In this document: positions 18,470 through 27,526 of the stretch, piece by piece
Numbering within the stretch: the stretch's first letter is position 1
Layout of the letters: each line of letters begins with the position of its first letter
Origin: Dyadobacter frigoris
GTDB lineage: Bacteria > Bacteroidota > Bacteroidia > Cytophagales > Spirosomataceae
Direction of reading: 5' to 3'
NCBI RefSeq assembly: GCF_005280585.1
Contig: NZ_SZVO01000012.1
Span: forward strand, 62,001 to 126,000
Length of the DNA: 64,000 bases
Position numbers and translations under genes: made by a program
Notes under the pieces: model-generated
Seen by the model: the letters and a program-made list of their open reading frames with translations, nothing else
Told to the model about the DNA's origin: nothing
The model's database searches: none

Positions 18470-19882
18470 CTAAAACCTGTTAGTCTTTTTTTGAGAAAAA
18501 AGCCAATCCAAGAGACCGTGGGTTTGTTGAACCTGCCTGCCGATGTTATGACCGGCATTTGGAAATTCGGTATATTTGGGATGACCGCCTGCTTTTTTGA
18601 TTCCGGCAATGATACTTCGTGTGCTGCTAACGGGAGCTAATGGATCCTTGTCTCCATGAAATGCCCAGACCGCAACATCTGTCATTTTATCAGAAAGTCC
18701 AACATCTGTTCCGCCGCACATCGGTATGGCAGCTGCAAACATTTCAGGATGCGTACCAATGAAATACCAGGATCCCATACCTCCGCCGGATATTCCAATC
18801 ACATAACGCCTTTTTACATCTACTGAAAATTGCTTCTCCAAATCACCGATGGCTTCAAAAGTCAATTGAGACATAGCGGGATCAGCCCAATTTATGTTTT
18901 GCGGACATTGGGGAATAAACAAAAATGCGGGATATTTTCTTTTATTGACATAATTTGAAAATAATGAAGCATCCGATCCTTCAACCTGAATAATATTATC
19001 TGTCCCGTGCGCTCCGCCATGATGCAAAAGCACGACAAGCGGATATTTGTTTTGTGGATTGTAATCCAGCGGTTTCATAAATCGGTAACGCAGCGTATCA
19101 CTATTGCCGTTGACATAATTCCTTGCTTCAAACAAGGAAGCCATGCCCTTGGCTTTTTCACTTATTTGATTAGGAAAACCTACAAACTGACATTCAGTAT
19201 ACATTTTGTGCCCCAAAATAAATACTGAAACAAATACAATCAGTACAGGTGCTATTACTCTGTAATTCACAGAATTTTGAGCCTGATCTTTTATCTGTCT
19301 GAGTTCACTTATAAAATTGCCAAGAAGCAAACCCGGAACAATACATGAAAACCAGGACGTCCAAAAGTTAATACTTTCAAAAATCGGTTTTAAGTGCAGA
19401 GAAGGAAAATAGGTATTCCATAGCAAAGATGTCAGCAAAATCGCTCCCAATACCAAGGCGAAAATCCCGGCTAATTTTAACAAAGGTCGTTTTCCGGAAT
19501 TTGAAAATATTATAATGCTGTAAAATGAAAGCGAGATTAGCAAAAGGATAATACAAAAAGGTATGTAGAATGAATACAATATTTTGAATACCAGTATTAT
19601 GTAAAGAATAATGTTGAAAATAGTGGATGCTGCGAGGATAATTGTACCTGCGAAAAATGTAAGCCGATATGCTTTATGATAATAATACTTCAGCAAAAGG
19701 GATGCGCTAATGACATCCATGATGGCGGTAAGAACAAGCCAGGAAGAAAATGTGGGGACAGTATAAATCTGTATGCCGTGCTGCAAATAATTCAAACACT
19801 GAAAAGAAGTTGCCAGGATGCCTAAGGCGATAAAAAATATTCCAAAATAATAGAAATTCCGTGTTAAGGGTTGTGATTTCAT
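18470..19882 (-). CDS. Fusion of a seven-helix membrane region with a PHB-depolymerase-like esterase
   Basis: A 470-residue protein. Residues 1-228 contain about seven hydrophobic helices (about 12-30, 46-65, 72-95, 98-126, 137-155, 172-194, 208-226) of no family I can name. From about 262 a serine hydrolase follows: oxyanion region LVVLLHHGGAHG, nucleophile Ser365 in GISGGG, acid in HGDKDP (411-413) and His445 in NAGHN. This is the layout of the feruloyl-esterase/PHB-depolymerase group, usually secreted without a membrane domain. With an odd number of helices and a cytoplasmic N-terminus, the catalytic part would be placed outside the inner membrane. The neighbours on both sides give no clue to the substrate. 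A fold-level search would decide what the membrane half is. Confidence 0.8.
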   Translation of the reverse strand: MKSQPLTRNFYYFGIFFIALGILATSFQCLNYLQHGIQIYTVPTFSSWLVLTAIMDVISASLLLKYYYHKAYRLTFFAGTIILAASTIFNIILYIILVFKILYSFYIPFCIILLLISLSFYSIIIFSNSGKRPLLKLAGIFALVLGAILLTSLLWNTYFPSLHLKPIFESINFWTSWFSCIVPGLLLGNFISELRQIKDQAQNSVNYRVIAPVLIVFVSVFILGHKMYTECQFVGFPNQISEKAKGMASLFEARNYVNGNSDTLRYRFMKPLDYNPQNKYPLVVLLHHGGAHGTDNIIQVEGSDASLFSNYVNKRKYPAFLFIPQCPQNINWADPAMSQLTFEAIGDLEKQFSVDVKRRYVIGISGGGMGSWYFIGTHPEMFAAAIPMCGGTDVGLSDKMTDVAVWAFHGDKDPLAPVSSTRSIIAGIKKAGGHPKYTEFPNAGHNIGRQVQQTHGLLDWLFSQKKTNRF

Positions 19883-20053
19883 ATTGCATAAAGCGTTGGT
19901 CGATGGTTGTTTTGATTCATACAGCCATATGACTAGGACGGTTGTTTTATCTAAACCATTGACGATTCGCTTTATACCTTATTAGAAATGTTAAAAGATC
20001 TTAATTGATTATCAGCTTCTTTCTAAGATTTCTTGGCGAGAAATTAATATTTA

Positions 20054-20746
20054 TTACCTTGTTCTATACCAATAATCAGCTTCGAATGTTTTTGAATATT
20101 CAAAAATTGAAATAAAAGACAAAGTAAATGCTGTCGACAAAATAGAGTATGAGAATGTCTTTATCAGCATTGAAAATTCAGATCCTGAGATTATCTTGAA
20201 TAATAAAATTGAAATTAGAAAAAGTAAAAAAGTAGCATAAACCCGTACAACCATTTGAGATTTAACTACGCCAAAAAGATGCTGCCATTTCACATATCTT
20301 TGCAGAAGAAATACCGGCAGTGTCACAATTGGCAGTGCTGCCGATCCGATGAGAAACCCGTTTGAGAAATTAAAATTATCCGGACTATTCTTTGCAAAAA
20401 TGGATATGTAAAAGCTCAAAGCTGTCAATGAAACTGCAATCAGACCAGATCTCAACATCTTTTGCCGGGAAAACTGGCTTTTCTCCAATGCCCACAAAAC
20501 CTGGAGTTGTTTTTTTACAAAACCTTTTCTGTATTGCCATTCCATCTTTTGAATAGCACCCAGGCCGCCAAAATCTTCAATTGTAGAATCCATGGCTGCG
20601 TCAAACGGAGTTGATTCAGTTAGTTTAGTTTCAATCGCATCAATAAAATGGTCGGTCATTTCTTCAATGAATTCCGTTTCAACCAGCCTGCATTTTTCTG
20701 TAAAAAATTCCTCTATCTCGAAATATTGAGCCTGTGTTATTTTCAT
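20054..20746 (-). CDS. PadR-partner membrane protein
   Basis: A 230-residue protein with a soluble helical head (1-90, with ETEFIEEMTDHFIDAIETKL and a WQYRKGF end) and four hydrophobic helices between about 101 and 220. Genes of this type, a helical head like DUF1700 followed by a few membrane segments, are commonly encoded right after PadR regulators, and here the PadR stop lies only 8 bases upstream. The likely role is as a membrane antagonist or sensor in the same circuit, but the biochemical function is unknown. Confidence 0.75.
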   Translation of the reverse strand: MKITQAQYFEIEEFFTEKCRLVETEFIEEMTDHFIDAIETKLTESTPFDAAMDSTIEDFGGLGAIQKMEWQYRKGFVKKQLQVLWALEKSQFSRQKMLRSGLIAVSLTALSFYISIFAKNSPDNFNFSNGFLIGSAALPIVTLPVFLLQRYVKWQHLFGVVKSQMVVRVYATFLLFLISILLFKIISGSEFSMLIKTFSYSILSTAFTLSFISIFEYSKTFEADYWYRTR

Positions 20747-20754
20747 GGAGCTTG

Positions 20755-21111
20755 TTATTTTACGGGTATTGAAATCAGATCTTTCGGTTCGAGTATCAGT
20801 TGAAGCTGGTTGAGGAAATTTTGTATCATCGCCAGCCTGTCCACTGCATTTCCCTGCTGGTCATTCGCTATGGAGTAATATTTTCTGGCACGGCCATCTA
20901 CAACTTCCGTTTGCGTTGTCAATATTCCTTCTCCTTCCAGCTTATGCAGCGCTGGGTACAAGGCACCTTCTGTTATGCGTAATTCGCCGTGGGTCATTTC
21001 CTTTACCTTTTGGCAAATTTCATATCCATACATCCGTTCAGTTTGTGAAAGGAGCTTTAATATTACTGCGTTGATACTGCCTTTTAACAGTTGCTGTGCA
21101 TTCTTATTCAT
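20755..21111 (-). CDS. PadR-family transcriptional repressor
   Basis: A 118-residue winged-helix regulator: LLKGSINAVILKLLSQ, RMYGYEICQKVKEMT, GALYPALHKLEGEGIL and GRARKYYSI are the PadR signatures. It is short, with a minimal C-terminal dimerisation helix, as in the PadR-s1/LmrR-like group. It leads a two-gene unit with the membrane protein at 20054-20746. Its promoter is visible immediately upstream: a TAnnTTTG box ends 5 bases before the ATG, so the message should be nearly leaderless, and an inverted repeat overlies the upstream element, which suggests autorepression. Confidence 0.93.
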   Translation of the reverse strand: MNKNAQQLLKGSINAVILKLLSQTERMYGYEICQKVKEMTHGELRITEGALYPALHKLEGEGILTTQTEVVDGRARKYYSIANDQQGNAVDRLAMIQNFLNQLQLILEPKDLISIPVK

Positions 21112-21115
21112 AGTT

Positions 21116-21156
21116 CAAATATACTAAACCTATTTATACATCCAAATCTTATGTAT
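21116..21156 (-). promoter_or_regulatory. Promoter of the PadR unit with overlapping inverted repeat
   Basis: On the minus strand, TTTG (21143-21146) and TATATTTG (21116-21123) are separated by 19 bases, the spacing of the Bacteroidota -33/-7 promoter. The -7 box lies 5 bases before the padR ATG, so transcription would begin at or beside the start codon. ATACAT (21136-21141) and ATGTAT (21151-21156) form an inverted repeat across the -33 element, a likely PadR operator. Confidence 0.6.
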
Positions 21157-21460
21157 TATTTTTTTTGCAAAAAAATAACAATCTAAGCTATTCGACGAAA
21201 TGATCTTTTAACACTTTTACAGCAAGGATTGTAAGGGCATTTTTGAGGATATCGAATTTAACGATTTGTAAAGTTGAATGGCCAGGTAATTATGATTTCC
21301 AGGCGCTTTTTGCTTCAAAATGATAATTAGAATATTGCTATTTATTTGTCTTTTTTTAATATATATTGCGTAGTAAATTAGTGGTTAATTAAATTTGATA
21401 TTATAATTGAGATCCGAATAATCCCTAATAATCCTAAACCTATATTTAAACGGATAAATA
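21157..21460. other. Intergenic region between divergent genes
   Basis: Very AT-rich sequence between the leftward padR and the rightward beta-barrel gene. No gene or hairpin terminator was recognised; a TATATTTA near 21440 is a weak match to a -7 box. Confidence 0.5.
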
Positions 21461-22129
21461 ATGAAAGCACTATTTATTTTTGCGATAATTCTGGCAGGAT
21501 TTTTATTTTCCCCGTCAGAGGTTTTGGGACAAAGTAAGTTTGCTTTTTCAGCAACAGTTGCACCGTTTTATGGTCATATTAATTCCAAAAATATCTTTGT
21601 TGTTCCGTCATATAGCGTTGGAGGCGGGCTAATCACTACTGAAATGAAATCTAAAACAACAACAAAGGGTTATTGGGTCGGTTTGAATGGAAGATATTCT
21701 TTTTCGTCCAAATGGTCTGCTTCAACCGGTTTGTGGTTAAGTGAATCCCGGCAAAGTGTTTCTGATATTACTTTTACTCCGGCAGTGCCCTACTACACTG
21801 GACGTAGCAAATCGCATAATTTTGCCATTCCGGTAATAGTCAATTTTCAAACGTCTGAAAGTAAATTGTCTCCCTATTTTTCGGCGGGTGCACTGTGGAA
21901 TTTTAATTCTACAAGCCGTTTAAACATATCCAGCTCCGAAAGTTACATTGTATTCAAGAGCAATAATTCCAAAGTAACACCAATGGTGGGTGCGGGAGTA
22001 ATATATAATTTTGCACAGCATTTATCGGTCATTGCCCAGCCAACTTTTGGTTACGTCATTCCTTCCTCCGGTATAGATTCACATGCTTACCGTCTTAGTT
22101 TTAATTTACAGCTGATGTATAAATTGTAA
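21461..22129 (+). CDS. Small outer-membrane beta-barrel protein
   Basis: A 222-residue protein with a signal peptide (MKALFIFAIILAGFLF..., cleavage near VLGQSK) and a mature part made of alternating hydrophobic strands with aromatic girdles: YWVGLNGRYSFSSKWSASTG, KSHNFAIPVIVNFQ, LSPYFSAGALWNF, KVTPMVGAGVIYNFAQH and a final AYRLSFNLQLMYKL that ends in a strand as barrels do. This is the common 8- to 10-strand porin-like or 'outer membrane beta-barrel' family of Bacteroidota, without assigned function. It is transcribed alone and faces the hydrolase gene convergently. Confidence 0.8.
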   Translation: MKALFIFAIILAGFLFSPSEVLGQSKFAFSATVAPFYGHINSKNIFVVPSYSVGGGLITTEMKSKTTTKGYWVGLNGRYSFSSKWSASTGLWLSESRQSVSDITFTPAVPYYTGRSKSHNFAIPVIVNFQTSESKLSPYFSAGALWNFNSTSRLNISSSESYIVFKSNNSKVTPMVGAGVIYNFAQHLSVIAQPTFGYVIPSSGIDSHAYRLSFNLQLMYKL

Positions 22130-22182
22130 TTTATTTTATAAAATCTGCCTAAGATCAGTTGTGAATTTTACCAAATGACGGA

Positions 22183-22989
22183 TTACGGCAGGGTGGCTGC
22201 AAGAAATTCATTCAACATAGCTACAAACAATTCGGGCACTTTGCTGTCAGAATCCCGTGACATAATCTCGCCCATATAGCTACCATGGCTTGCGGGGAAT
22301 ATGGTAAGTCTTCCATAAGGAAATAACCGGTACATGGCAACCGCGTGTTCCGGACAAACAACGTCCTGGTCAGCACTTATTACCAGAGCAGGCACTTGAA
22401 TCGAGCTGATATCTTCATCTTTCCAGTCCTGAAACGAAAGCATTCGCTCCACATCTTTGTCATGCATATTCTGTAACGCTGCCTGGCTGAAGTTAATTTT
22501 CAAATACTCATCTTGATAAATTTTCGGCATATTATCAAGACTGGCATGATGCATGGCATCCCAAAACCATGGATACATTCCTTCTTTTTTGTAAAAAGCA
22601 GAAGCAATTATCAACTTGCTTACCCGTTTCGGGTGTCTGATGGCTACCTGCATCGCGGTATTACCTCCATTGCTGAAACCAAAAAGATTTGCGGCCGAAA
22701 TGTTCAGTTGTTTTAACAGTTCGGCAACATCGTCCGCATCCTGTTCAAAACTTTCCGGAGCATTTCTATCGGAGGTATGTCCATGTGCCTGAAGTTCAAC
22801 ACCTATAACCTGATATGTTTTAGCAAGCAGCGGTAATATTTTCCCAAAAGTGGTATATAATGTCGAGCCGCCACCGTGAATCAGTACAAGCGGCGCGCCA
22901 TTACCATGAATTTCAAAATACATTTTTAGTCCGTTGACATCAGCGAACTGTCCAGGCCCGGAAGTCTGGTTTTTATCATTTGAGATCAT
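22183..22989 (-). CDS. Alpha/beta-hydrolase
   Basis: A 268-residue cytoplasmic hydrolase. The oxyanion motif LVLIHGGGST, nucleophile elbow GFSNGG (Ser106), acid in SADQDVV and the His in SHGSYM form a complete catalytic set. The regular fold order and length match the broad group of esterases, haloperoxidase-like and C-C hydrolases, and the substrate is not evident. No signal peptide is present. A TATATTTG box lies at 23034-23041 on the minus strand, 45 bases ahead of the ATG, with no TTG at the right distance. Confidence 0.88.
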   Translation of the reverse strand: MISNDKNQTSGPGQFADVNGLKMYFEIHGNGAPLVLIHGGGSTLYTTFGKILPLLAKTYQVIGVELQAHGHTSDRNAPESFEQDADDVAELLKQLNISAANLFGFSNGGNTAMQVAIRHPKRVSKLIIASAFYKKEGMYPWFWDAMHHASLDNMPKIYQDEYLKINFSQAALQNMHDKDVERMLSFQDWKDEDISSIQVPALVISADQDVVCPEHAVAMYRLFPYGRLTIFPASHGSYMGEIMSRDSDSKVPELFVAMLNEFLAATLP

Positions 22990-23159
22990 AATACCCTTGA
23001 CTTTTTTATTTTAATAAGTAAAAGTTACAGCATCAAATATATACCGGTCCTTTGGGTAAAAAGGGGGGGAGACGAGAAAATTATGGCGGTAATTTGTGAC
23101 ATTAGCGGCATTGATAATTTTCTGAAAGCACTGAAATTTTAAAACTTTTAAGAATAATT

Positions 23160-25931
23160 TCAAGGCAGTTTTTTTGACTGTGCTTCCAGTATCAGCTGCA
23201 AATCTGCACTTTCTTCGGTTACGTGTGCATAAGAACCCTGACCTAAGTCGCTCAGTTTTTTTAGTTTCTGACCTGTATGCGCATTACGGCCAAATGTAAA
23301 AACACTTAGATAAACATCCTGACGGGCGTTTTCGCCAATCATTTTTTGAACCGCTCCGCTGATAGGAAATTCGCCATCGGTAGCGAGCACAACCCGGTTA
23401 TTTCCACCGCGTACATATTGTTTGTTGATGACTTTGTAAGCCAGGCGAATTCCTTCATTTCCATCGGTGTCGCCAGTTGATTGAAGCAGGTCGATCATAC
23501 GCGCAATCTCAGCGGATTTGCTGCCTGAGGTAGGTTTCAGCACAACCCGTGCTTTGCCTGAATAAAGTACTATTGATATTTGATCTTCCGGCCGAAGCAA
23601 TGTTAAAAGTGATTTGATTGAGCGTTTAAGCAGAGGAAGTTTCAACGGAGAATCCATCGAAGCGGACACATCCAGTAAGAGCACCATATTGTTAGGTGCA
23701 AAACCTGCCAGCGACCGAGTGTTTTCCGGGTGCCCGCCGGTTCGATCCATGTAAATGGTATCAATCCGTACGCGTTCAACATAAACGGTATCGTGTTTGG
23801 CTTGAATAGTGTTACCGTTTTCCGTTGTTTGCTGCGTTGCAGTTTCTATTGTGGAAGTATTTGTTTTTGGAGAAGATAAAATATCGGGTTGAGCTTCATA
23901 AGTAGTCTTCTTTTCCGCGGGCCTGTTAGTGTCCGTTATTAAATCGGCTGACCTGGGTTTTGTCAACTTGCGAAAGGCAAAAATATCTGGCTGATTTACG
24001 ACTTTAAGCAGACCGCCGTTTGCCAGATCTACAAATTTGTTGTACTGATATACCAGTTCATTGTTATAAAAATAGTAAAATGATTCGTAGGGGTTGGTTG
24101 TAGAATTTGGCGAGACCGTTTTTACTTTTTGAGCCTTTTCAGCAAAACGGGAAGAATTTGTAGCCAGATCTTCATACGGCGAATAGGGGCAAAGACCATT
24201 ACTGCGCCCAAATCGTTTCAATCCGTTCATATTTTGATATTCATCCACGATCAGTTGCCGGGCGTCTGCTTCAAGTTTAGCACTTGCTGGAATTTGAGCC
24301 TTTTCACCTTTCAAATAATCTTTTACACCAAAGAGCATTTCCTTGTCATGATCCAATGTTTTGAGTAAAACACCTCCGGAAATTATCCACGAACTTGCCG
24401 GATTTGCAGACGGGTAGCTTTCGAAAATTCTTCTTAAATCGTTATAAAGCTGTTCTTTTTTCTTGTCAAAACCTTCGAAAAGTTCCAGGTATCTTTTCAA
24501 AATAGCATCGGAGCGTGTCAGGCGATCATGGAGATATACCTTTTCAGCCGTGTAAGAAATCAGTTCAACACTTAATCCGTCCATTTCCTGTAACATGTTG
24601 AGGAGCATATCTGCCTGCACAAAAACAGAAGTTCGGTAAGACGGATCGATTGATGAGCCGGAGTTTTTTAAAATTTGATATAATGAAACGGGTTTTTTAA
24701 AATCCTCGTGTGAATACGTTAGCGCAGCACGTTTCCTGGCTTCCTGCGGGTCCCGGTAGTACTCAGCCGAAGACTGATAATTGCGAAGTAATATCTGCAT
24801 TAAATGCATCTGACGAAGTGATTCATTGATAAATTCCACATAATGATTCAGCGTCAAAAGTGTTTCCGGATTTATTGGAAGAGTAGCTTTCTTTGTATTA
24901 AAAGTAGAAACTGAAATATCATGAAAAGGTTTTGTTGGACTTATTTCTTGTGTATCACCTGTGGCAGATTCCGACGCAAAAACCGGACTGTATTCCGGAT
25001 AGTCGAGCAGCTGCCTGTTTGACGGACTATAATTAACAAAAGCCTTGTGGCTCGCCAAAAGATCATGGTTATAGGCATTCAGCATCGAAATATAAACTTT
25101 ATTGCCATGCCGGGCTGATTGCCGTGCTGCAAAATTATTGTCGTCAATAGCTTGTCGTTTCAGCTTTTGAATTTCTGAAAGCGCTGATTTGAAGGAATTG
25201 ACTGCTTTTGATGCCGGATAGGCAAGTTTCAAGTTCGATTTTTCAAAATCTGATAATAGCTTTTCGTCAGTTAGTATACTTTCCTGAATTTTGGCGACCG
25301 GCCAGCCCGACGGTTTGTCTTCGTTTAAATAATAAGGTAAAGAGTCCAGTAATTGCTGCTGAATGATCAAAATCTGTTCCATTTGTTTTGCGGTTTTCAG
25401 ATAAGGATCCGTTGGTTGATAAGGTTGGTATTTGTTATAAACCTGTTGAATCTGATTGTGGAAAACAGTTTTTTCTGTACTGAATTTGTTTAAAATGGAT
25501 TGTAAATCAGCGATGTATGCGTCAGATTGTTTCAGGTTATCTTGTTGAAATGTTTTTAGCCGGACGTAGGTTTCAAGTGTTTTGCTGGTTTGATCGAGTT
25601 CTGCCAGCAGATTCCGGATTGTTTTGGCACCAGCATTGAGCTGTTGTTTTTCGGTTGAAGTTAAACCATTACCGGTCAAAGCTTTTTCATAATAAAAAGT
25701 CTCCAACGGACCTGATGAAGGTAATCTCAATAAAACCTCCGGTCTTTTCCGATACGCAACTACCTCCGCCTGATAGTTGCATATCATTTCAAACCGGCTT
25801 ATCACGACATCTGTTGACTGGTTTAGAAACGTAACGTGTTGATTTAGCGATTTTTGAGGTGTTTCCTTTTGGGCATTTGCATTTGTAAATACCAACACGA
25901 AAAGAAGTAAAAAGCTAAAAAATGATTTCAT
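23160..25931 (-). CDS. Large exported vWA-domain protein with internal duplication
   Basis: About 923 residues from the ATG at 25931; the frame extends to a TTG at 25955, but the ATG is followed at once by a signal peptide (MKSFFSFLLLFVLVF, cleavage near ANAQ). Numbering from that TTG, two related helical modules occupy about 37-325 and 369-661: both begin LNxxVxFxN, share an RSDAxxxxx/QSDAYIADL helix and end in a YNxxL...F stretch. A linker with DTVYVERVRIDTIYMD follows. The C-terminus is a von Willebrand A domain with the metal site DVSAS (762-766), a Thr in STGDTD and ATD (858-860). vWA domains bind protein partners through a metal ion. It ends a same-strand array of small unknown genes. 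The role is unknown. Confidence 0.85.
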   Translation of the reverse strand: MKSFFSFLLLFVLVFTNANAQKETPQKSLNQHVTFLNQSTDVVISRFEMICNYQAEVVAYRKRPEVLLRLPSSGPLETFYYEKALTGNGLTSTEKQQLNAGAKTIRNLLAELDQTSKTLETYVRLKTFQQDNLKQSDAYIADLQSILNKFSTEKTVFHNQIQQVYNKYQPYQPTDPYLKTAKQMEQILIIQQQLLDSLPYYLNEDKPSGWPVAKIQESILTDEKLLSDFEKSNLKLAYPASKAVNSFKSALSEIQKLKRQAIDDNNFAARQSARHGNKVYISMLNAYNHDLLASHKAFVNYSPSNRQLLDYPEYSPVFASESATGDTQEISPTKPFHDISVSTFNTKKATLPINPETLLTLNHYVEFINESLRQMHLMQILLRNYQSSAEYYRDPQEARKRAALTYSHEDFKKPVSLYQILKNSGSSIDPSYRTSVFVQADMLLNMLQEMDGLSVELISYTAEKVYLHDRLTRSDAILKRYLELFEGFDKKKEQLYNDLRRIFESYPSANPASSWIISGGVLLKTLDHDKEMLFGVKDYLKGEKAQIPASAKLEADARQLIVDEYQNMNGLKRFGRSNGLCPYSPYEDLATNSSRFAEKAQKVKTVSPNSTTNPYESFYYFYNNELVYQYNKFVDLANGGLLKVVNQPDIFAFRKLTKPRSADLITDTNRPAEKKTTYEAQPDILSSPKTNTSTIETATQQTTENGNTIQAKHDTVYVERVRIDTIYMDRTGGHPENTRSLAGFAPNNMVLLLDVSASMDSPLKLPLLKRSIKSLLTLLRPEDQISIVLYSGKARVVLKPTSGSKSAEIARMIDLLQSTGDTDGNEGIRLAYKVINKQYVRGGNNRVVLATDGEFPISGAVQKMIGENARQDVYLSVFTFGRNAHTGQKLKKLSDLGQGSYAHVTEESADLQLILEAQSKKLP

Positions 25932-26025
25932 GACTGGCGGATTACGTGGCTGCAAATTTTCAAGACTGGCATCAAGGCAAATTTCAATAAAAAATCTAAA
26001 AGATGTTATTGTGAAGATCTATTTC

Positions 26026-26340
26026 TCAGTTTGCGTTCGGATTCTTTCCACGACAAATCGATAATATATTATCGTCTATCAGAAAATAGCCTTCTCCGGA
26101 AAGCTTGTCTTTTATTACCTGTTCGCCAATAAAACCAAGGATTTCTTCCCTTTTTGATAAAGGAGTTTTGGTGTGCGCTTCCCAGTATTTTGGCTCGGGA
26201 ATGCCCATGATAATGATGGCGGGCGGCATCGCCAGTTCATACCACATCTCTAAACTGGTTTCTGCACTTTGAAAATAAATGGTGCCGCTGCGTCCGTTTT
26301 CGGAATAGCGAAGAGGTGAATCTGTATTGGAATTGTTCAT
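26026..26340 (-). CDS. Unknown small protein
   Basis: A 104-residue protein with no signal peptide or membrane helix. The sequence is well-formed (SGTIYFQSAETSLEMWYELA, then IPEPKYWEAHTKT, then EGYFLIDDNILSI), suggesting a compact alpha/beta domain, but I do not recognise the family. Its start codon overlaps the end of the two-helix membrane protein gene by 4 bases, so the two are almost certainly translated together. The vWA protein gene follows after 94 bases. A cytoplasmic partner of the membrane peptide is one reading. Confidence 0.65.
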   Translation of the reverse strand: MNNSNTDSPLRYSENGRSGTIYFQSAETSLEMWYELAMPPAIIIMGIPEPKYWEAHTKTPLSKREEILGFIGEQVIKDKLSGEGYFLIDDNILSICRGKNPNAN

Positions 26341-26546
26341 GGAAAAGTATTTTTTGCCCAGATATATCCGGAAATAAATGAAAGAATAAAACCGACCGGG
26401 CCGAAGACAAATATGCTTGTCATACTGGCTTCAACACTTCTGTCGTGGCCGTTTGATGAAAATTTCCCTATCAAAAAATAGCTTAGGGACGCCGCGATGA
26501 TGAAGCCGGCAATACCCGCTACCAACGCAATACCAAAGGATTTCAT
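26337..26546 (-). CDS. Unknown two-helix membrane protein
   Basis: A 69-residue protein with two hydrophobic helices (about 4-26 and 43-66) joined by a short polar loop with SSNGHDRSVEA, and a positively charged end. There is no lipobox or export cleavage site. Overlap of 4 bases with the next gene downstream and 15 bases from the gene upstream indicate one transcription unit. I cannot assign a function. Confidence 0.65.
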   Translation of the reverse strand: MKSFGIALVAGIAGFIIAASLSYFLIGKFSSNGHDRSVEASMTSIFVFGPVGFILSFISGYIWAKNTFP

Positions 26547-26561
26547 AGTGTTATTTATGGT

Positions 26562-27176
26562 TTAAAATTGTTTTGAAATGTTCGGCTCCGGCATTGGAAA
26601 TTTGGCAACTTCGGCAATCAAAATCTGTTTTTCTGTTTTCAGTTTTGCCAGAAAAGGTTTGATTTCCTTTCCGTATTTTCTGGTGCTTGCCGCCAAAAGT
26701 ATAATTCCGCGCTGTCCTGATTTGGCTTTGATGGTTTTGAACCGGAATATATCCCGTTCCGCCAAACTGTTTTTGTCATTCGGTGCCGTTTGAGTAATCA
26801 AACAATCGAGAATTTTTTCACCAGAAACTGAATTGACAAGAATTTCAAATTTTACATCCAGATCTGGTCTTTTCAGCTGTTCGAGTTCACGCATTTTCGC
26901 AGCAACCAACTGGTCAATATTTGATTCAGTGACGGCGAAGTCAATGGAAAGCATTTTGTTATAATTTGGGAAATCATCACCTGCGGCCAGATATTCCTGT
27001 TTGAAAAACGATGATTCCGGATGTGATGACCACGCGAGCTGATATGTGTTTTTTTGAAGTGACAGCGCGTCTTGAATTCCCAGATAATTCACCGCGGCCT
27101 TTTTTGTTTGCGCTTTACTTTGCCAGGTTAACAAAAGCAAAGTAATTAAACAGGCGCCTTTCATATAGTTTGTCAT
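26562..27176 (-). CDS. Unknown exported protein
   Basis: From the ATG at 27176 the product has 204 residues and starts with a signal peptide (MTNYMKGACLITLLLLTWQS, cleavage after SKAQ). A second ATG at 27164 would serve equally well. The frame is open further up to 27293, but that part lacks export features and overlaps the upstream gene, so it is not used. The mature part is a mixed alpha/beta protein (SIDFAVTESNIDQLVAAKM, VKFEILVNSVSGEKILDCLI). No known domain is recognised. It lies 44 bases after the three-helix protein and 15 before the two-helix protein. Confidence 0.65.
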   Translation of the reverse strand: MTNYMKGACLITLLLLTWQSKAQTKKAAVNYLGIQDALSLQKNTYQLAWSSHPESSFFKQEYLAAGDDFPNYNKMLSIDFAVTESNIDQLVAAKMRELEQLKRPDLDVKFEILVNSVSGEKILDCLITQTAPNDKNSLAERDIFRFKTIKAKSGQRGIILLAASTRKYGKEIKPFLAKLKTEKQILIAEVAKFPMPEPNISKQF

Positions 27177-27220
27177 TGATATTTTTTGAGTTTTAATGAT
27201 TGAGATTTTAATGGTATAGT

Positions 27221-27481
27221 CTAATTTGTTGCGACCTGGCGTACAATTAAAAGAAGAACTATCGCAATAAGCATCGCCAGGATTTTCATCCATTGATGCA
27301 CTGTAATGTTCAAACCGATCAAAACAAGAAGCATAAGGAACATGGCTCCTTTAATGATTGATTCTACACCCGGCATTTCGTGGCTTGGTTTGCTTTCCTG
27401 AATAAAAGCCCAGACTACAAATCCGCCATAGACACCGATAAGTATCCAGTTGATCACGGTAATAATTTTGATGAAAGTCAT
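27221..27481 (-). CDS. Unknown three-helix membrane protein
   Basis: An 86-residue integral membrane protein with hydrophobic segments at about 7-27, 44-60 and 66-83, and short polar loops (ESKPSHEMPGVES). No signature of a named transporter or toxin family is visible. It sits in the same-strand array, 94 bases after the 120-aa gene, with a strong stem-loop in that gap. The composition and clean start make it a credible gene despite the small size. Confidence 0.6.
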   Translation of the reverse strand: MTFIKIITVINWILIGVYGGFVVWAFIQESKPSHEMPGVESIIKGAMFLMLLVLIGLNITVHQWMKILAMLIAIVLLLIVRQVATN

Positions 27482-27526
27482 AAATACAAACGTTACAAGG
27501 GTTCTTTAAACTTGTTTTTTTTTGCG

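Noticed and set aside
27177..27293. Upstream extension of the exported protein gene
   Set aside because: The extra 39 residues have no export signal and overlap the three-helix protein gene; the internal ATG at 27176 starts a signal peptide.
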